This document shows positions 52,915-62,102 of a stretch of 64,000 nt of DNA, in pieces (position 1 is the stretch's first letter; each line of letters starts with the position of its first letter). The position numbers and the translations under genes are program-made. The notes beneath the pieces are model-generated. The model worked only from the letters and a program-made list of their open reading frames with translations, had not been told where the DNA came from and ran no database searches. Origin of the DNA: Clostridium sp. NkU-1 (GTDB lineage Bacteria; Bacillota_A; Clostridia; Lachnospirales; Lachnospiraceae); the NCBI GenBank assembly GCA_001312405.1, contig BBDR01000002.1, forward strand, positions 124,001 through 188,000, in the 5' to 3' direction.

Positions 52915-53889
52915 AGCTTAGAATTGGAAATTTGACGTTAGACAATAACCTCATACTGGCACCGATGGCAGGAGTTACGGACCTGCCATTTCGTTTTCTT
53001 TGCAGGGAACAGGGCTGCGGTATGGCAGTAACGGAAATGGTCAGCGCCAAGGCAATTTTATATAAGAACAGAAATACAAATGAGCTGCTTAAGGTGGCCG
53101 AAGGAGAAGGCCCTGTAAGCCTCCAGCTTTTTGGCTCTGATCCGGAGATCATGGCGGATATTGCGGCCCAGGTGGAAGAGGGACCTATGCATTCATTGAC
53201 GTGAACATGGGCTGCCCCATGCCCAAGATCGTAAATAACGGGGAAGGGTCGGCGCTTATGAAGGATATGAAGCTTGCAGAGCGCATCCTGACTGCATGGT
53301 AAAGGCAGTGAAAAAGCCTGTGACCGTAAAGTTCAGAAAAGGCTTTGCAGAAGAGGACTGCAATGCCCCGGAGTTTGCCAAAATGGCGGAAAGCTGCGGA
53401 GTGGCAGCAGTGGCTGTTCACGGCAGGACCAGGGAGCAGTATTATTCAGGAACAGCTGACTGGGATATTATAAGGAAGGTAAAGGAAGCTGTCGCAATTC
53501 CGGTCATTGGAAACGGCGATGTATTTAAGCCGGAGGATGCAAAGGCCCTTATGGAGGAAACCGGCTGTGACGGGGTGATGATTGCCCGGGGAGCCAAGGG
53601 AAATCCCTGGATCTTTAAAAGAACCCTTCACTATCTGGAAACAGGAGAACTGCTTCCAGGGCCCACCAGGGAGGAGATTTCCAGGATGATCATCCGCCAC
53701 GGTGCCCTGGAGATGGAGCATAAAGGGGAAGTAGTGGCCATGCGTGAGATGCGTGGGCATATGGCATGGTATACGGCCGGACTTCCTCATTCCGCAAAGC
53801 TTAGAAATGATATCAACCAGGTGGGAACCATGGATGAATTAAGGCGTTTTGCGGAAGAAAGGATCGGAAATTCCCGGTCAGAGAAATAG
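52911..53889 (+). CDS. dusB: tRNA-dihydrouridine synthase, frameshifted
   Basis: FMN-binding TIM barrel: NNLILAPMAGVTDLPFRFLC, VSLQLFGSDPEIM, IDVNMGCPMPKIVNNGEGSA (catalytic Cys), AVHGRTREQYYSG, VIGNGDVFKPEDA, GVMIARGAKGNPWIF. It reduces uridines in tRNA D-loops. A GTG start overlaps the preceding stop. One C is missing near 53184 (restoring EGPYAFIDVNMGC) and one A near 53295 (restoring ILTAMVKAVKKPVTVKF). About 326 residues. Confidence 0.92.
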
Positions 53890-53909
53890 AATCAGGAATA
53901 GTTACATTC

Positions 53910-53938
53910 TTGACATTTTTAGATGTTTACGCTATAAT
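53910..53938 (+). promoter_or_regulatory. Consensus sigma-A promoter before greA-lysS
   Basis: TTGACA at 53910-53915, exactly 17 bp, TATAAT at 53933-53938. Both hexamers are perfect, which predicts strong constitutive expression. Confidence 0.88.
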
Positions 53939-53986
53939 ATTTGGAATGCGAATGAGCGAGTATGAAACCAGGAGGAATCAAAAACC

Positions 53987-54470
53987 ATGGTAGACAAGAA
54001 AAATATTTTAACCTACGAAGGTCTTAAAAAAATACGAGGATGAGCTTCAGAATTTAAAGGTAGTAAAAAGGAAAGAGGTCGCCCAGAAAATCAAGGAAGC
54101 CAGAGAACAAGGCGACTTGTCCGAGAACGCTGAATATGATGCCGCAAAGGATGAACAAAGAGACATTGAGCTGCGTATTGAAGAGCTGGAAAAGCTCCTT
54201 AAAAATGCAGAGGTAGTGGTTGAGGATGAGATTGATTTAGATAAGATTAACATTGGCTGCAAGGTAAAAGTCTACGATGTTGATGAGGATGAAGAGATGG
54301 AATTCAAAATCGTGGGTTCCACAGAGGCAAACAGCCTTCAGAATAAAATTTCCAACGAATCTCCGGTAGGTCATGCGCTGATCGGCAGAAAAGTGGGAGA
54401 TGTGGTAGACGTAGAGACACAGTCCGGTGTGATCCAGTATAAAGTTCTGGAGATCCAGAGAGTATCTTAG
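53987..54470 (+). CDS. greA: Transcription elongation factor GreA, frameshifted
   Basis: N-terminal coiled coil: [20 protein letters not shown], with the acidic tip [20 protein letters not shown]. The C-terminal FKBP-like domain is [20 protein letters not shown], then [20 protein letters not shown]. It rescues backtracked RNA polymerase. One extra A in the A7 run at 54026-54032 breaks the frame after 14 codons. ATG 53987 follows AGGAGGAATCAAAAACC. About 160 residues. Confidence 0.94.
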
Positions 54471-54542
54471 AAAAATAGCGGTTCGATGAGCCAGCCGGCG
54501 AATCGAACTTCCTTAACATAGTTCACAAAGGAGTGCAAACAG

Positions 54543-56048
54543 TTGGCAGAACAGCAGAATCAAAACCAGAATCAGGTGAAAGAAGAGGACTTAAATCATT
54601 TGCTGAAGGTCCGCCGGGAAAAGCTGGCAGAGCTTCAGGAAGCAGGAAAAGACCCGTTTAAAGTTACAAAGTACGATGTTAACGTACACAGCGGTGAAAT
54701 CAAGGAACATTATGAAGCATGGGAAGGAAAGGAAGTATCCATTGCAGGACGCCTTATGTCAAAGCGCGTGATGGGGAAAGCTTCCTTCTGTAATGTACAG
54801 GACTTAAAGGGCAATATTCAGTCCTATGTGGCCAGAGACAGTATCGGAGAAGAGGAATACAAGGAATTCAAGAAGCTGGATATCGGTGATATCGTAGGCA
54901 TTAAGGGAATTGCGTTTACAACAAAAACGGGAGAAATTTCCATCCATGCTGAGAGCGTTCACTTACTTACCAAGAGCCTTCAGATCCTTCCGGAGAAGTT
55001 CCACGGCCTGACCAATACGGACATTCGATACAGACAGAGATATGTGGATCTGATCATGAACCCTGAGGTAAGGGATACCTTTGTAAAGCGTTCCCAGATC
55101 ATCAAGGCCATCCGTGACCACCTGGATGCCCAGGGCTTCATGGAGGTGGAGACGCCAATGCTGGTTGCCAATGCAGGCGGTGCAGCGGCAAGACCATTTG
55201 AAACTCATTATAACGCTCTTGACGAGGATGTAAAGCTGCGTATTTCTCTTGAGCTTTACTTAAAGAGGCTGATCGTAGGCGGTTTGGAACGAGTTTATGA
55301 AATCGGACGCGTTTTCAGAAATGAGGGCGTGGATACCCGTCATAACCCGGAATTTACCTTGATGGAATTATATCAGGCTTATACCGATTACCACGGCATG
55401 ATGGACCTGGTGGAGAATTTATTCCGGTCTGTTGCCCTTAAGGTTCTTGGAACAGCTGTTGTAAACTATGATGGTGTGGAAATTGACTTATCAAAGCCAT
55501 TTGAACGCATTACCATGGTAGACGCTTTAAAGAAATATAAGGACATTGATTTTACTACCATTCATACGGACGAAGAGGCTAAGGCTCTGGCAGACCAGTA
55601 CCATGTGGAGTATGAGGCACGCCATAAGAAGGGCGATATTTTGAGCCTGCTTTTTGAGGAATTTGTAGAAGAGCATTTGGTTCAGCCTACCTTTATTATG
55701 GACCATCCGGTAGAGATATCTCCTCTTACCAAGAAAAAGCCTGATGATCCGGAGTATACGGAGCGCTTTGAGCTGTTCATTACGAAGCGTGAGATGGCAA
55801 ATGCTTACTCTGAATTAAATGATCCTCTGGATCAGATTGAGCGCTTTAAGGCTCAGGAGGCACTTCTTGCGGCGGGAGATGATGAAGCCAATTCTATGGA
55901 TGATGATTTTGTAAATGCACTTATGATCGGTATGCCTCCGACTGGCGGTATTGGAATTGGTATTGACAGGTTTGTTATGCTGCTTACGGATTCTTATGCG
56001 ATCAGGGATGTGTTGTTGTTCCCGACGATGAAGAGCAAAGACGTTTAA
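54543..56048 (+). CDS. lysS: Lysyl-tRNA synthetase, class II
   Basis: Intact, 501 residues. OB-fold anticodon-binding domain ([20 protein letters not shown]), then class II motif 1 ([20 protein letters not shown]), motif 2 ([20 protein letters not shown]) and motif 3 ([20 protein letters not shown]). It charges tRNA-Lys. TTG start at 54543 behind AGGAGTGCAAACAG, starting [10 protein letters not shown]. Co-transcribed with greA; a short hairpin (GGTTCGAT/ATCGAAC) lies between them. It marks the left edge of the accessory island. Confidence 0.97.
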   Translation: MAEQQNQNQNQVKEEDLNHLLKVRREKLAELQEAGKDPFKVTKYDVNVHSGEIKEHYEAWEGKEVSIAGRLMSKRVMGKASFCNVQDLKGNIQSYVARDSIGEEEYKEFKKLDIGDIVGIKGIAFTTKTGEISIHAESVHLLTKSLQILPEKFHGLTNTDIRYRQRYVDLIMNPEVRDTFVKRSQIIKAIRDHLDAQGFMEVETPMLVANAGGAAARPFETHYNALDEDVKLRISLELYLKRLIVGGLERVYEIGRVFRNEGVDTRHNPEFTLMELYQAYTDYHGMMDLVENLFRSVALKVLGTAVVNYDGVEIDLSKPFERITMVDALKKYKDIDFTTIHTDEEAKALADQYHVEYEARHKKGDILSLLFEEFVEEHLVQPTFIMDHPVEISPLTKKKPDDPEYTERFELFITKREMANAYSELNDPLDQIERFKAQEALLAAGDDEANSMDDDFVNALMIGMPPTGGIGIGIDRFVMLLTDSYAIRDVLLFPTMKSKDV

Positions 56049-56367
56049 AATAGTTTACATCCCTTGACCTTACAGGGTTCTTTTAACTTGGTAAACAGTA
56101 AAAATGATGTTTTGACACCAATAACACAAGAGCTTTGGTAAGATAAAAACGTAAACTTAATATAATTTGGACATCTAAATAAGTCCATATGCTTGTATAA
56201 AAAATATGAGTATGTGGGCTTATTTTAGTGCCTTAAATTACAAACGTAAACAATCACCTCTAGCTGCACATGGCTATATGGACATTCTGGTGCTTCACAT
56301 GGGGTATATATAGGCACAAGTTCAAATGGCAATTTTATACGGGATAATAAATTACAGGAGGATAAGA

Positions 56368-56406
56368 ATGAATAAGAAAACACATGAACGTGGCTTTACT
56401 ATTTAG
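56368..56406 (+). pseudogene. Truncated prepilin-like N-terminus
   Basis: ACAGGAGGATAAG precedes ATG, and the 12 residues MNKKTHERGFTI end at TAG. The sequence K-x-x-ERGFTI is the start of a type IV prepilin signal (cleavage G|F). The rest of a pilin is missing, so this looks like a gene remnant. A chance match cannot be excluded at this length. Confidence 0.35.
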
Positions 56407-56434
56407 AGAGCTACAGAGCAAATTTGCAAAAGGG

Positions 56435-56490
56435 AGGACAATGCGAAATAGCTGATATGTCCTGTTTTTTTATTATGGATGTGGTATGAT
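56435..56490 (+). promoter_or_regulatory. Terminator plus extended -10 promoter module, copy 1
   Basis: AGGACA at 56435-56440 pairs with TGTCCT at 56458-56463, followed by T7. The promoter element TGGTATGAT (extended -10, TATGAT at 56485-56490) comes next, 29 bp before the ATG at 56519. The loop GAAATAGCTGATAT and the following 30 bp recur at 58511-58555 with a different but paired stem. Confidence 0.65.
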
Positions 56491-56518
56491 TAATTAAAAT
56501 GTTTTATGGGGGTAAATT

Positions 56519-56881
56519 ATGTCACTTATGGATAATCCGAAGACAAAGTTGGTAGCCAGAATTTTGGTGAAGCATGTATCTGAGAATAAAGATAATTTAA
56601 TTATTACATATGGAGAGGTGTCTAGATTAACCGATAATGCTATCTTTCATCGTAATTTAAGAAGTCACTTGTATGCTATTGCAGATGTTTGTAAAGAACT
56701 TGCTTTACCATATTTGACCGCCATTGTATGTAAAAAAGGCTCTACATTTCTGGGAGATGGTTTTTTTGATAACTATTTTCCTGGACTTAATGACCAAGAA
56801 AAGCATGATGTTTTTGTAAAGTGTTTAAATGAAATCAGGGAATGCAATGATTGGAACAAATTAATTAAATATATGGAATAA
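56519..56881 (+). CDS. Unrecognised 120-residue island protein
   Basis: Intact, with ATGGGGGTAAATT before the ATG. The pattern LIITYGEVSRLTDN, then RNLRSHLYAIADVCKELALP, then YLTAIVCKKG and a final NDWNKLI resembles small uncharacterised proteins from mobile or restriction-linked loci in which a short helical domain ends in a Trp. I cannot name a family. Soluble, no signal peptide. It is 19 bp upstream of rmuC and likely co-transcribed with it, under the module at 56435. Confidence 0.6.
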   Translation: MSLMDNPKTKLVARILVKHVSENKDNLIITYGEVSRLTDNAIFHRNLRSHLYAIADVCKELALPYLTAIVCKKGSTFLGDGFFDNYFPGLNDQEKHDVFVKCLNEIRECNDWNKLIKYME

Positions 56882-56900
56882 AATCAAGGGGGAATAGAGT

Positions 56901-58466
56901 ATGGCTATATTAATGATTTTGTGTATTATCATTCTGATTGCAATTATTATCAACATTGTTTTAACAATGCAAAAATCAATATCTGTAGATACTGAAAAAA
57001 TCAAGAGAGAATTATTAAGTGAGTTTGCCAATCAGCAAACAGTGTTAATTGGCTCTATGAAAAGTGAAATTTTGAATGAAATACGTTCTTCTAGGGCAGA
57101 GATGGGCGCAACAGTACAAAATACGATGAAGAGTTTCGCGGATTCCTTTACAGCTGTTCAAAGTCAGACTACCGATAGACAGGATATCAGGCTAAAAGAA
57201 CTGACCGATAGTATTTCAAAGAATCAGAACGTAATGAAAATAGATATTGTTGAAAAGTTATCGTTGCTTCAGGTTAGTCAGTCAGAGAGCATTACAGCGC
57301 TTCAGAATAGTGTGAAAGAGACAACTTCAATGCTTTCAGCTGCACAGAATAAGCAGTTTGAGATGCAGGACAAACGATTGAGTGAAATATCTCGAATGTT
57401 AAAGGAGGCGCAGACAAGCTTAGAAACTTCTGTATCTGAGAGACTGAAATCGGTAGATGAGCAATTTAAAACTTTTACAGTACAAAATAAAGAGTCCATA
57501 GACAGTATCAGAAATACTGTACAGGAACGATTGGAATCTTTACGTAACGATAATAATCAGCAGCTTGAAAAAATGAGAGCAACAGTAGATGAAAAGCTGC
57601 AAAAGACCCTGGATGATCGAATTACACAATCATTTAAAATGGTTAATGATCGACTTCAGGAGGTATATACGGGACTTGGTGAAATGAAAACGCTTGCTAC
57701 CGGTGTTGGTGATCTGAAAAAGGTTTTATCCAATGTTAAGACAAGGGGGATTGTCGGTGAATATCAATTGGGGGCTATTATTGAAGAAATACTGACAAAA
57801 GAACAATATGAGGAGAACGTAGTCACAAAGAAAGGCTCGATGAATCGTGTTGAATATGCAATTAAGCTACCAGGTGGAGAAGATGGCGTCTGTGTATATC
57901 TACCGATTGATGCCAAATTCCCAGGTGATACATATAGTCAATTAGTTGATGCCTATGAGTCAGGAGATAATGATGCTATTATGTCTGCGCAAGCTGCTCT
58001 TGAGACAAGAATTAAAGGCTGCGCGAAAGATATTCACGATAAATATATAGATCCGCCATATACAACTGATTTTGCAATTATGTTCTTACCATTTGAAGGT
58101 TTGTATGCTGAGGTGGTACGTAAGGGGCTTATAGATACGTTGCAGAGGCAGTATCGTGTAAACATAGCGGGACCGACAACCTTTGCAGCATTATTAAATA
58201 GCTTACAAATGGGATTTAAAACTCTTGCTATTCAGAAACGCTCTAGCGAAGTTTGGAATGTACTAGGTGCTGTTAAAACAGAATTTACTAGGTTTGAAAC
58301 TGTTCTTTCCGCAGCTCAGAAGCGTATAGAGCAAACAGGAGAAGAGCTGGACAAACTTATTGGTGTCAGAACAAGAAAAATAAATAGTAAGCTCAGAGAG
58401 GTATCTGAACTTCCTTCAGTTGAATCGGAAAAATTATTAGATAGTGCTCTAGAATTAGAAGAATAA
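56901..58466 (+). CDS. rmuC: RmuC-family DNA recombination protein
   Basis: Intact, 521 residues. One N-terminal membrane segment (MAILMILCIIILIAIIINIV), a long coiled coil (residues about 35-260), and the RmuC nuclease-like domain: VLSNVKTRGIVGEYQLGAII, YLPIDAKFPGDTYSQL, DFAIMFLPFEGLYAEVVRKG, AGPTTFAALLNSLQMGFKTL. The D-x-K in IDAKFP fits a PD-(D/E)xK active site. RmuC limits recombination at inverted repeats and is also found in defence islands. The codon use is more A+T-rich than in the flanking genes. RBS CAAGGGGGAATAGAGT. Confidence 0.9.
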   Translation: MAILMILCIIILIAIIINIVLTMQKSISVDTEKIKRELLSEFANQQTVLIGSMKSEILNEIRSSRAEMGATVQNTMKSFADSFTAVQSQTTDRQDIRLKELTDSISKNQNVMKIDIVEKLSLLQVSQSESITALQNSVKETTSMLSAAQNKQFEMQDKRLSEISRMLKEAQTSLETSVSERLKSVDEQFKTFTVQNKESIDSIRNTVQERLESLRNDNNQQLEKMRATVDEKLQKTLDDRITQSFKMVNDRLQEVYTGLGEMKTLATGVGDLKKVLSNVKTRGIVGEYQLGAIIEEILTKEQYEENVVTKKGSMNRVEYAIKLPGGEDGVCVYLPIDAKFPGDTYSQLVDAYESGDNDAIMSAQAALETRIKGCAKDIHDKYIDPPYTTDFAIMFLPFEGLYAEVVRKGLIDTLQRQYRVNIAGPTTFAALLNSLQMGFKTLAIQKRSSEVWNVLGAVKTEFTRFETVLSAAQKRIEQTGEELDKLIGVRTRKINSKLREVSELPSVESEKLLDSALELEE

Positions 58467-58497
58467 AATAGTATTAAGGAAAACCTTGAATTTATAT

Positions 58498-58555
58498 GGC
58501 ATGTTGGATAGAAATATCTGATATGCCTATTTTTCTTTTGTAGACGTGGTATGAT
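58498..58555 (+). promoter_or_regulatory. Terminator plus extended -10 promoter module, copy 2
   Basis: GGCAT at 58498-58502 pairs with ATGCC at 58523-58527, followed by TATTTTTC. The element TGGTATGAT lies at 58547-58555. The loop (GAAATATCTGATAT) and the downstream bases match copy 1 closely, while the stem bases differ but remain paired. Confidence 0.65.
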
Positions 58556-58584
58556 TTTATAAGTGCTATAGTTTGATTTTTCTG

Positions 58585-58839
58585 ATGAAACACAGGGGGT
58601 ATAATAGACGGAAGTATAAAGAGTTGAAACAGGATATAGATGAGGAATATAAATATCTTTCTAAATCATTGAATGAATGCATGGCTGATATATCTGTAGT
58701 ACACAATTGTTATAAAGCAGGAGTAATGGAAGCCGGTGCAAAGGGATTCGCTTCACGATCATATAGTAAAGTTGATCAAAGTTTGTTTAACTCCGTCGCT
58801 GACGCACTATACTATTTATCAAAGTCTGATCTTGAATAA
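58585..58839 (+). CDS. Unrecognised small island protein
   Basis: About 84 residues: MKHRGYNRRKYKELKQDIDE, then a helical stretch (YLSKSLNECMADISVVHNCY) and LFNSVADALYYLSKSDLE. No ribosome site is clear before this ATG; a TTG at 58573 is possible. The basic start and helical remainder suggest a small soluble or nucleic-acid-associated protein, but no family is recognised. It is the first gene after terminator-promoter copy 2. Confidence 0.5.
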   Translation: MKHRGYNRRKYKELKQDIDEEYKYLSKSLNECMADISVVHNCYKAGVMEAGAKGFASRSYSKVDQSLFNSVADALYYLSKSDLE

Positions 58840-58875
58840 TATACTAAATAGGACAGAAAAAAAGGAGAGATTATC

Positions 58876-59361
58876 ATGGCATTAATACATAATGAAACAT
58901 TTGATATTATCGCTGGAACCAATATAGAAGATGGCGAAGGTGCTGAAAATGAATATTTTGAGGTTGACGATCTCATCGCAATGCCCATTGCTTTACTAAA
59001 TAAAAAAGGATATCGGACAATAGCTTGTTGTAGTGGACATCCGTTTGATAATATTTCAGAAATTATATGTAATAACGCTGATGATTGCAAGAATTTACCT
59101 TATTTAGTTAAAGAAGGCCCTAAAACCGGTGGCTATCAATTTGTTCAGCGATTTGACGATAACAGTTTTTATATATTCTTTGATAATGATTATTTTGTGA
59201 ATTGTGATCTGACGGGAAATTTTTACTTCGATGATTTTAATTGTATCCGACATGAATATAATACTAAAAATTATAGTTTTGATAAAATATATGAGATTGT
59301 TGATAACATGAAATCTCTTTATCAATGGGTCGAAAAACTACCTGATCTATTGCAACCGTAG
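58876..59361 (+). CDS. Unrecognised island protein with CCSGH motif
   Basis: Intact, 161 residues with a strong ribosome site (AAAAAAGGAGAGATTATC). The phrase ALLNKKGYRTIACCSGHPFD is shared by scattered phage and plasmid proteins in which a Cys-Cys-Ser-Gly-His loop follows a helix, a possible metal site. The rest is aromatic and acidic (NSFYIFFDNDYFVNCDLTGN). No named function. Probably co-transcribed with the gene at 58585. Confidence 0.6.
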   Translation: MALIHNETFDIIAGTNIEDGEGAENEYFEVDDLIAMPIALLNKKGYRTIACCSGHPFDNISEIICNNADDCKNLPYLVKEGPKTGGYQFVQRFDDNSFYIFFDNDYFVNCDLTGNFYFDDFNCIRHEYNTKNYSFDKIYEIVDNMKSLYQWVEKLPDLLQP

Positions 59362-59408
59362 TCCCGCTGACAAATTCCGCGATTTTCGCATTCAAATAGT
59401 AGAGTATA

Positions 59409-59545
59409 TTATCGTTTGCCGTCAGTAGCCTGCTTGATGGTCAGCATATTAAGAGTGATTGCTATTTCAGAATTGAAAACATAGGTCAGTGTGTTGTAAT
59501 GATATTGCTTTCCTATTTTTTTCAATAGAGTATTTTGCAATAAAG
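59409..59545 (-). pseudogene. C-terminal coding remnant, unidentified
   Basis: The minus strand reads a continuous coding-like frame ending KKIGKQYHYNTLTYVFNSEI then AITLNMLTIKQATDGKR and a stop at 59409. No start is present; the frame runs into the truncated IS66 end. It looks like the 3' end of a gene cut by the insertion. The family is not recognised. Confidence 0.4.
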
Positions 59546-59563
59546 TAGTACAGAGAAAAAGCC

Positions 59564-60267
59564 TCACTTCAAATGCAAAAAGCACAGTGTGTTTTCCAGG
59601 GTGTGGTATACCTGATACCCGTCTGTCACGCAGATCCCCTGATAGCCTTTGAGGAATTCTCTCGGATGGCTGGCATTACGGGTCTTTTGGTGCTCATACA
59701 GGACAATGGGAGGTGAGTCATATAGTTTTCCCGTCCGATAGACCCACATATAACTCTTAGAGCCTGCCTTTCTTCCGTCTTTGTTGACCAGGACGGGTGT
59801 CTCATCTGCCTGAATGACCGGGCAGCTGCACATTTCCTTATGCATACGGTCCCAAAGCAGAGACAGATAGCGTTCTGCACACCGAATGGTCCAGTTTGCC
59901 ATGCTCTGCCGGGACAGATGGATCTCATTGCGGGCAAACTCCTGCTCTAACCGGTACAATGGAATTCACATATTTCGAGTTTATAATGGCAGCTTCTAAA
60001 GATGGAGTCACAATGCTGCTGCGCAGAAGATCATAGGGGCGTTTTGCCTTTACCATGGTCTCAATGCCCTTTAAGTATTCCTCACGCTTTCCTTTCTGTT
60101 TTCGGCGTTTATAGGTGCAGCGAATGATTGCATCCGGCTCCATTGAATTTCCAACAGCTGATCCGGTGGGAAGCTGGGCAAAGACCGGAGATCTGGCAAG
60201 CCTGGATATCGGTAGCCCATTGCTGAATACGGTATTCTTCAGCAATCATACTAGTTGTAGATTTCAT
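59564..60267 (-). mobile_element. Decayed IS66-family element (tnpA/tnpC fusion remnant)
   Basis: The minus strand starts like the IS66 accessory protein (MKSTTSMIAEEYRIQQWATD). It then continues, through deletions, into a transposase: YKRRKQKGKREEYLKGIE, KAKRPYDLLRSSIVTPSLEA, RLEQEFARNEIHLSRQSMAN, then the DDE-region phrase VIQADETPVLVNKDGRKAGS and YQGICVTDGYQVYH. The middle of tnpA, all of tnpB, the tnpC zinc-ribbon region and the tnpC C-terminus are missing. Breaks near 59940-59970 shift the frame. No terminal inverted repeats were found. The element cannot be functional. Confidence 0.82.
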
Positions 60268-60369
60268 TTGGTTCCTCCTGACCGGTACAAAAAGTTCAGG
60301 ACTCAACTTTTTATACCAAGTAATAATAATTGAGTTCATTATCTCAAAATTATCAGGAAGAGTATAGGT

Positions 60370-60483
60370 TCTCGCTATTTAACGTTTACGTATAGACTGC
60401 AGCCTGGAGAACTTATAGATAAATTGAATACCTATCAAGATTTTGAATTTGCTTTCATTATAAGCGGATGTTATAATCCCTAA
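60370..60483 (+). pseudogene. C-terminal coding remnant, unidentified
   Basis: The plus strand reads SRYLTFTYRLQPGELIDKLN, TYQDFEFAFIISGCYNP and a stop at 60481-60483. Composition is protein-like, but no start codon or ribosome site precedes it. With the minus-strand remnant at 59409 it suggests that older genes were truncated on both sides of the IS66 scar. Confidence 0.35.
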
Positions 60484-60517
60484 ATGTTCTTATTACATTC
60501 CGAAGGAGAATTTAATT

Positions 60518-61179
60518 TTGTTTGATTTCTCTTATTTTCTCGAAGTATTTCCCAAAATTGTTTCAAAGCTGCAGGTGACTCTGACTCTGACCCTTACGGC
60601 TGCTGTTTTTTCTCTGATCATCGGTGTTATTATTGCGGTTATTGGTTATTACAAAATCAAGTTTTTTTACCCTGTTACCCGCTTATATTTATCCGTTTTG
60701 CGGGGGACCCCTTTAGTTGCACAATTGTATTTCTTTTATTATGGTCTGGCCCGCATCAGTGAAATCGTGCTGAACATGAAGCCCATGACGGCTGTAGCCT
60801 GGTTTTAAGCCTTAATACGGGCGCGTTTATGTCCGAAAGCATTCGCGGCGCCCTGTTTTCTGTTGATCCGGGGCAAAAGGAAGCGGCTGCTATGCTGGGA
60901 ATGTCAGAACCCCAGACAATTGTGCGGATTGTTCTGCCTCAGGCTTTCCGTGCGGCGCTGCCGGCCCTGTTCAACGACCTGATTAATTTGTTAAAAGCCA
61001 CCTCCCTGGCGTTTATGCTGGGAATAAGGGATATTATGGGGCAGGCGAAAAGCGAGGGCGCCCAGTCTTTCCGATATTTTGAAATTTATCTGGCAGTTAT
61101 GCTGATCTATTGGATTTTGGTTCTGGCGCTTACTCAGGTACATAAGGTTCTGGATGTGAAATGTTCTAAAATGTATTAA
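60518..61179 (+). CDS. Polar amino-acid ABC transporter permease (HisM/GlnP type), frameshifted
   Basis: SKLQVTLTLTLTAAVFSLII and SVLRGTPLVAQLYFFYYGLA are family hallmarks. The EAA loop is DPGQKEAAAMLGMSEPQTIV, then RIVLPQAFRAALPALFNDLI. Five membrane segments. A TTG start at 60518 follows AAGGAGAATTTAATT. One base is missing near 60800; restoring it gives VLSLNTGAFMSESIRGALFS. About 220 residues. It forms an importer with the binding protein and ATPase downstream. Confidence 0.9.
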
Positions 61180-61221
61180 ATTTATTAATTTTAATATGAA
61201 AGATATAGGGAGGAAATTCAA

Positions 61222-62080
61222 ATGAAAAAAATTTATACCATTATTGCTGGCTGTGACAACAGTACTGCTGACAGGCTGCGGCAGCGCGTCTGACACGGCG
61301 GCAGCAAAAGAAACGGTAAGTGAAGAAACGGTAAGTGAAGAGACGGCAAGTGAAGCAGCGGGCAAGGGGCAGTCCCGTAAAGTTGTTATTGCGACCGGCG
61401 GAACAGGAGAGCCCTACAGCCTGCTAAGCGGTGACGGCAAGACCTGGACAGGGATTGATGCGGAAATGTGGAGTGAAATTGCCAAACGGACCGGTTGGGA
61501 AATTGAAACGAAACAGGTGGAGTTTTCTTCCCTGTTCGGCGAATTGGATACCGGACGGGTGGATGTGGCTGCAAACTGTTTTGCTGTCACAGAAGCCAGG
61601 ATGGAAAAATACATTACTTCCAATCCTTACTATGGAGATGCCCAGTGCATTATTGTTAATGAAGATAAGTCCGATATCAATGCTTTTGAGCAGCTGAAGG
61701 GCGTCACCATCGGCGTCACTCAGGGCCAGGCGTCCCAGGTGGCTGTTGAGAAGATGGCTGAATCCTATGACTGGGATGTAGTGGTTTATGAAACAAGCGA
61801 TACCGGATTCCAGGACCTTAATTTAAAAAGAATTGATGCAATGGCAACTACAGACAGCCTTGTATATAAGTATGAGAATTCACAGAATATGAAGTTCCAT
61901 ATTCTTGATACACGTCTGCTGTCTAATAACGTTGCTTACTTTTTCCAGAAAAACGATGAGGGCCAGGCTCTTTGCGGCGAGGTCAATAAGGTCCTTGATG
62001 AAATGATGAAGGACGGAACAACTTCTAAAATCATCACCAAATGGATGTATTCTGATATGACCGGACTGATTCGTGAATAG
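61222..62080 (+). CDS. Amino-acid ABC transporter substrate-binding lipoprotein, frameshifted
   Basis: One extra A in the A7 run at 61225-61231 hides the start; restored it reads MKKFIPLLLAVTTVLLTGCG with lipobox LTGC. A linker with a 15-bp repeat follows (TVSEETVSEETASEA). The type-3 binding domain comes next: PYSLLSGDGKTWTGIDAEMW, DVAANCFAVTEARMEKY, GVTIGVTQGQASQVAVEKMA. The RMEKY and GQAS phrases fit polar amino acids or cystine; the ligand is not certain. ATG 61222 follows AGGGAGGAAATTCAA. About 286 residues. Confidence 0.88.
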
Positions 62081-62102
62081 ACGGCCGGGTGAGGTGCTTT
62101 AA

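Larger units (their letters stand above)
56049..56518. other. A+T-rich gap between lysS and the accessory island genes
   Basis: 470 bp without a credible full gene. It holds several GTTTAC/GTAAAC copies (about 56053, 56091, 56147, 56243), a short reading frame at 56368-56406 with its own ribosome site, and the terminator-promoter module at 56435-56490. Base composition changes sharply after the lysS stop, consistent with the boundary of inserted DNA. No tRNA or clear attachment site is seen. Confidence 0.55.

Noticed and set aside
56049..56260. Repeated GTTTAC/GTAAAC hexamers as attachment sites of the island
   Set aside because: The hexamer is short and A+T-rich, spacing is irregular, and no longer direct repeat links 56.05 kb to 60.4 kb.
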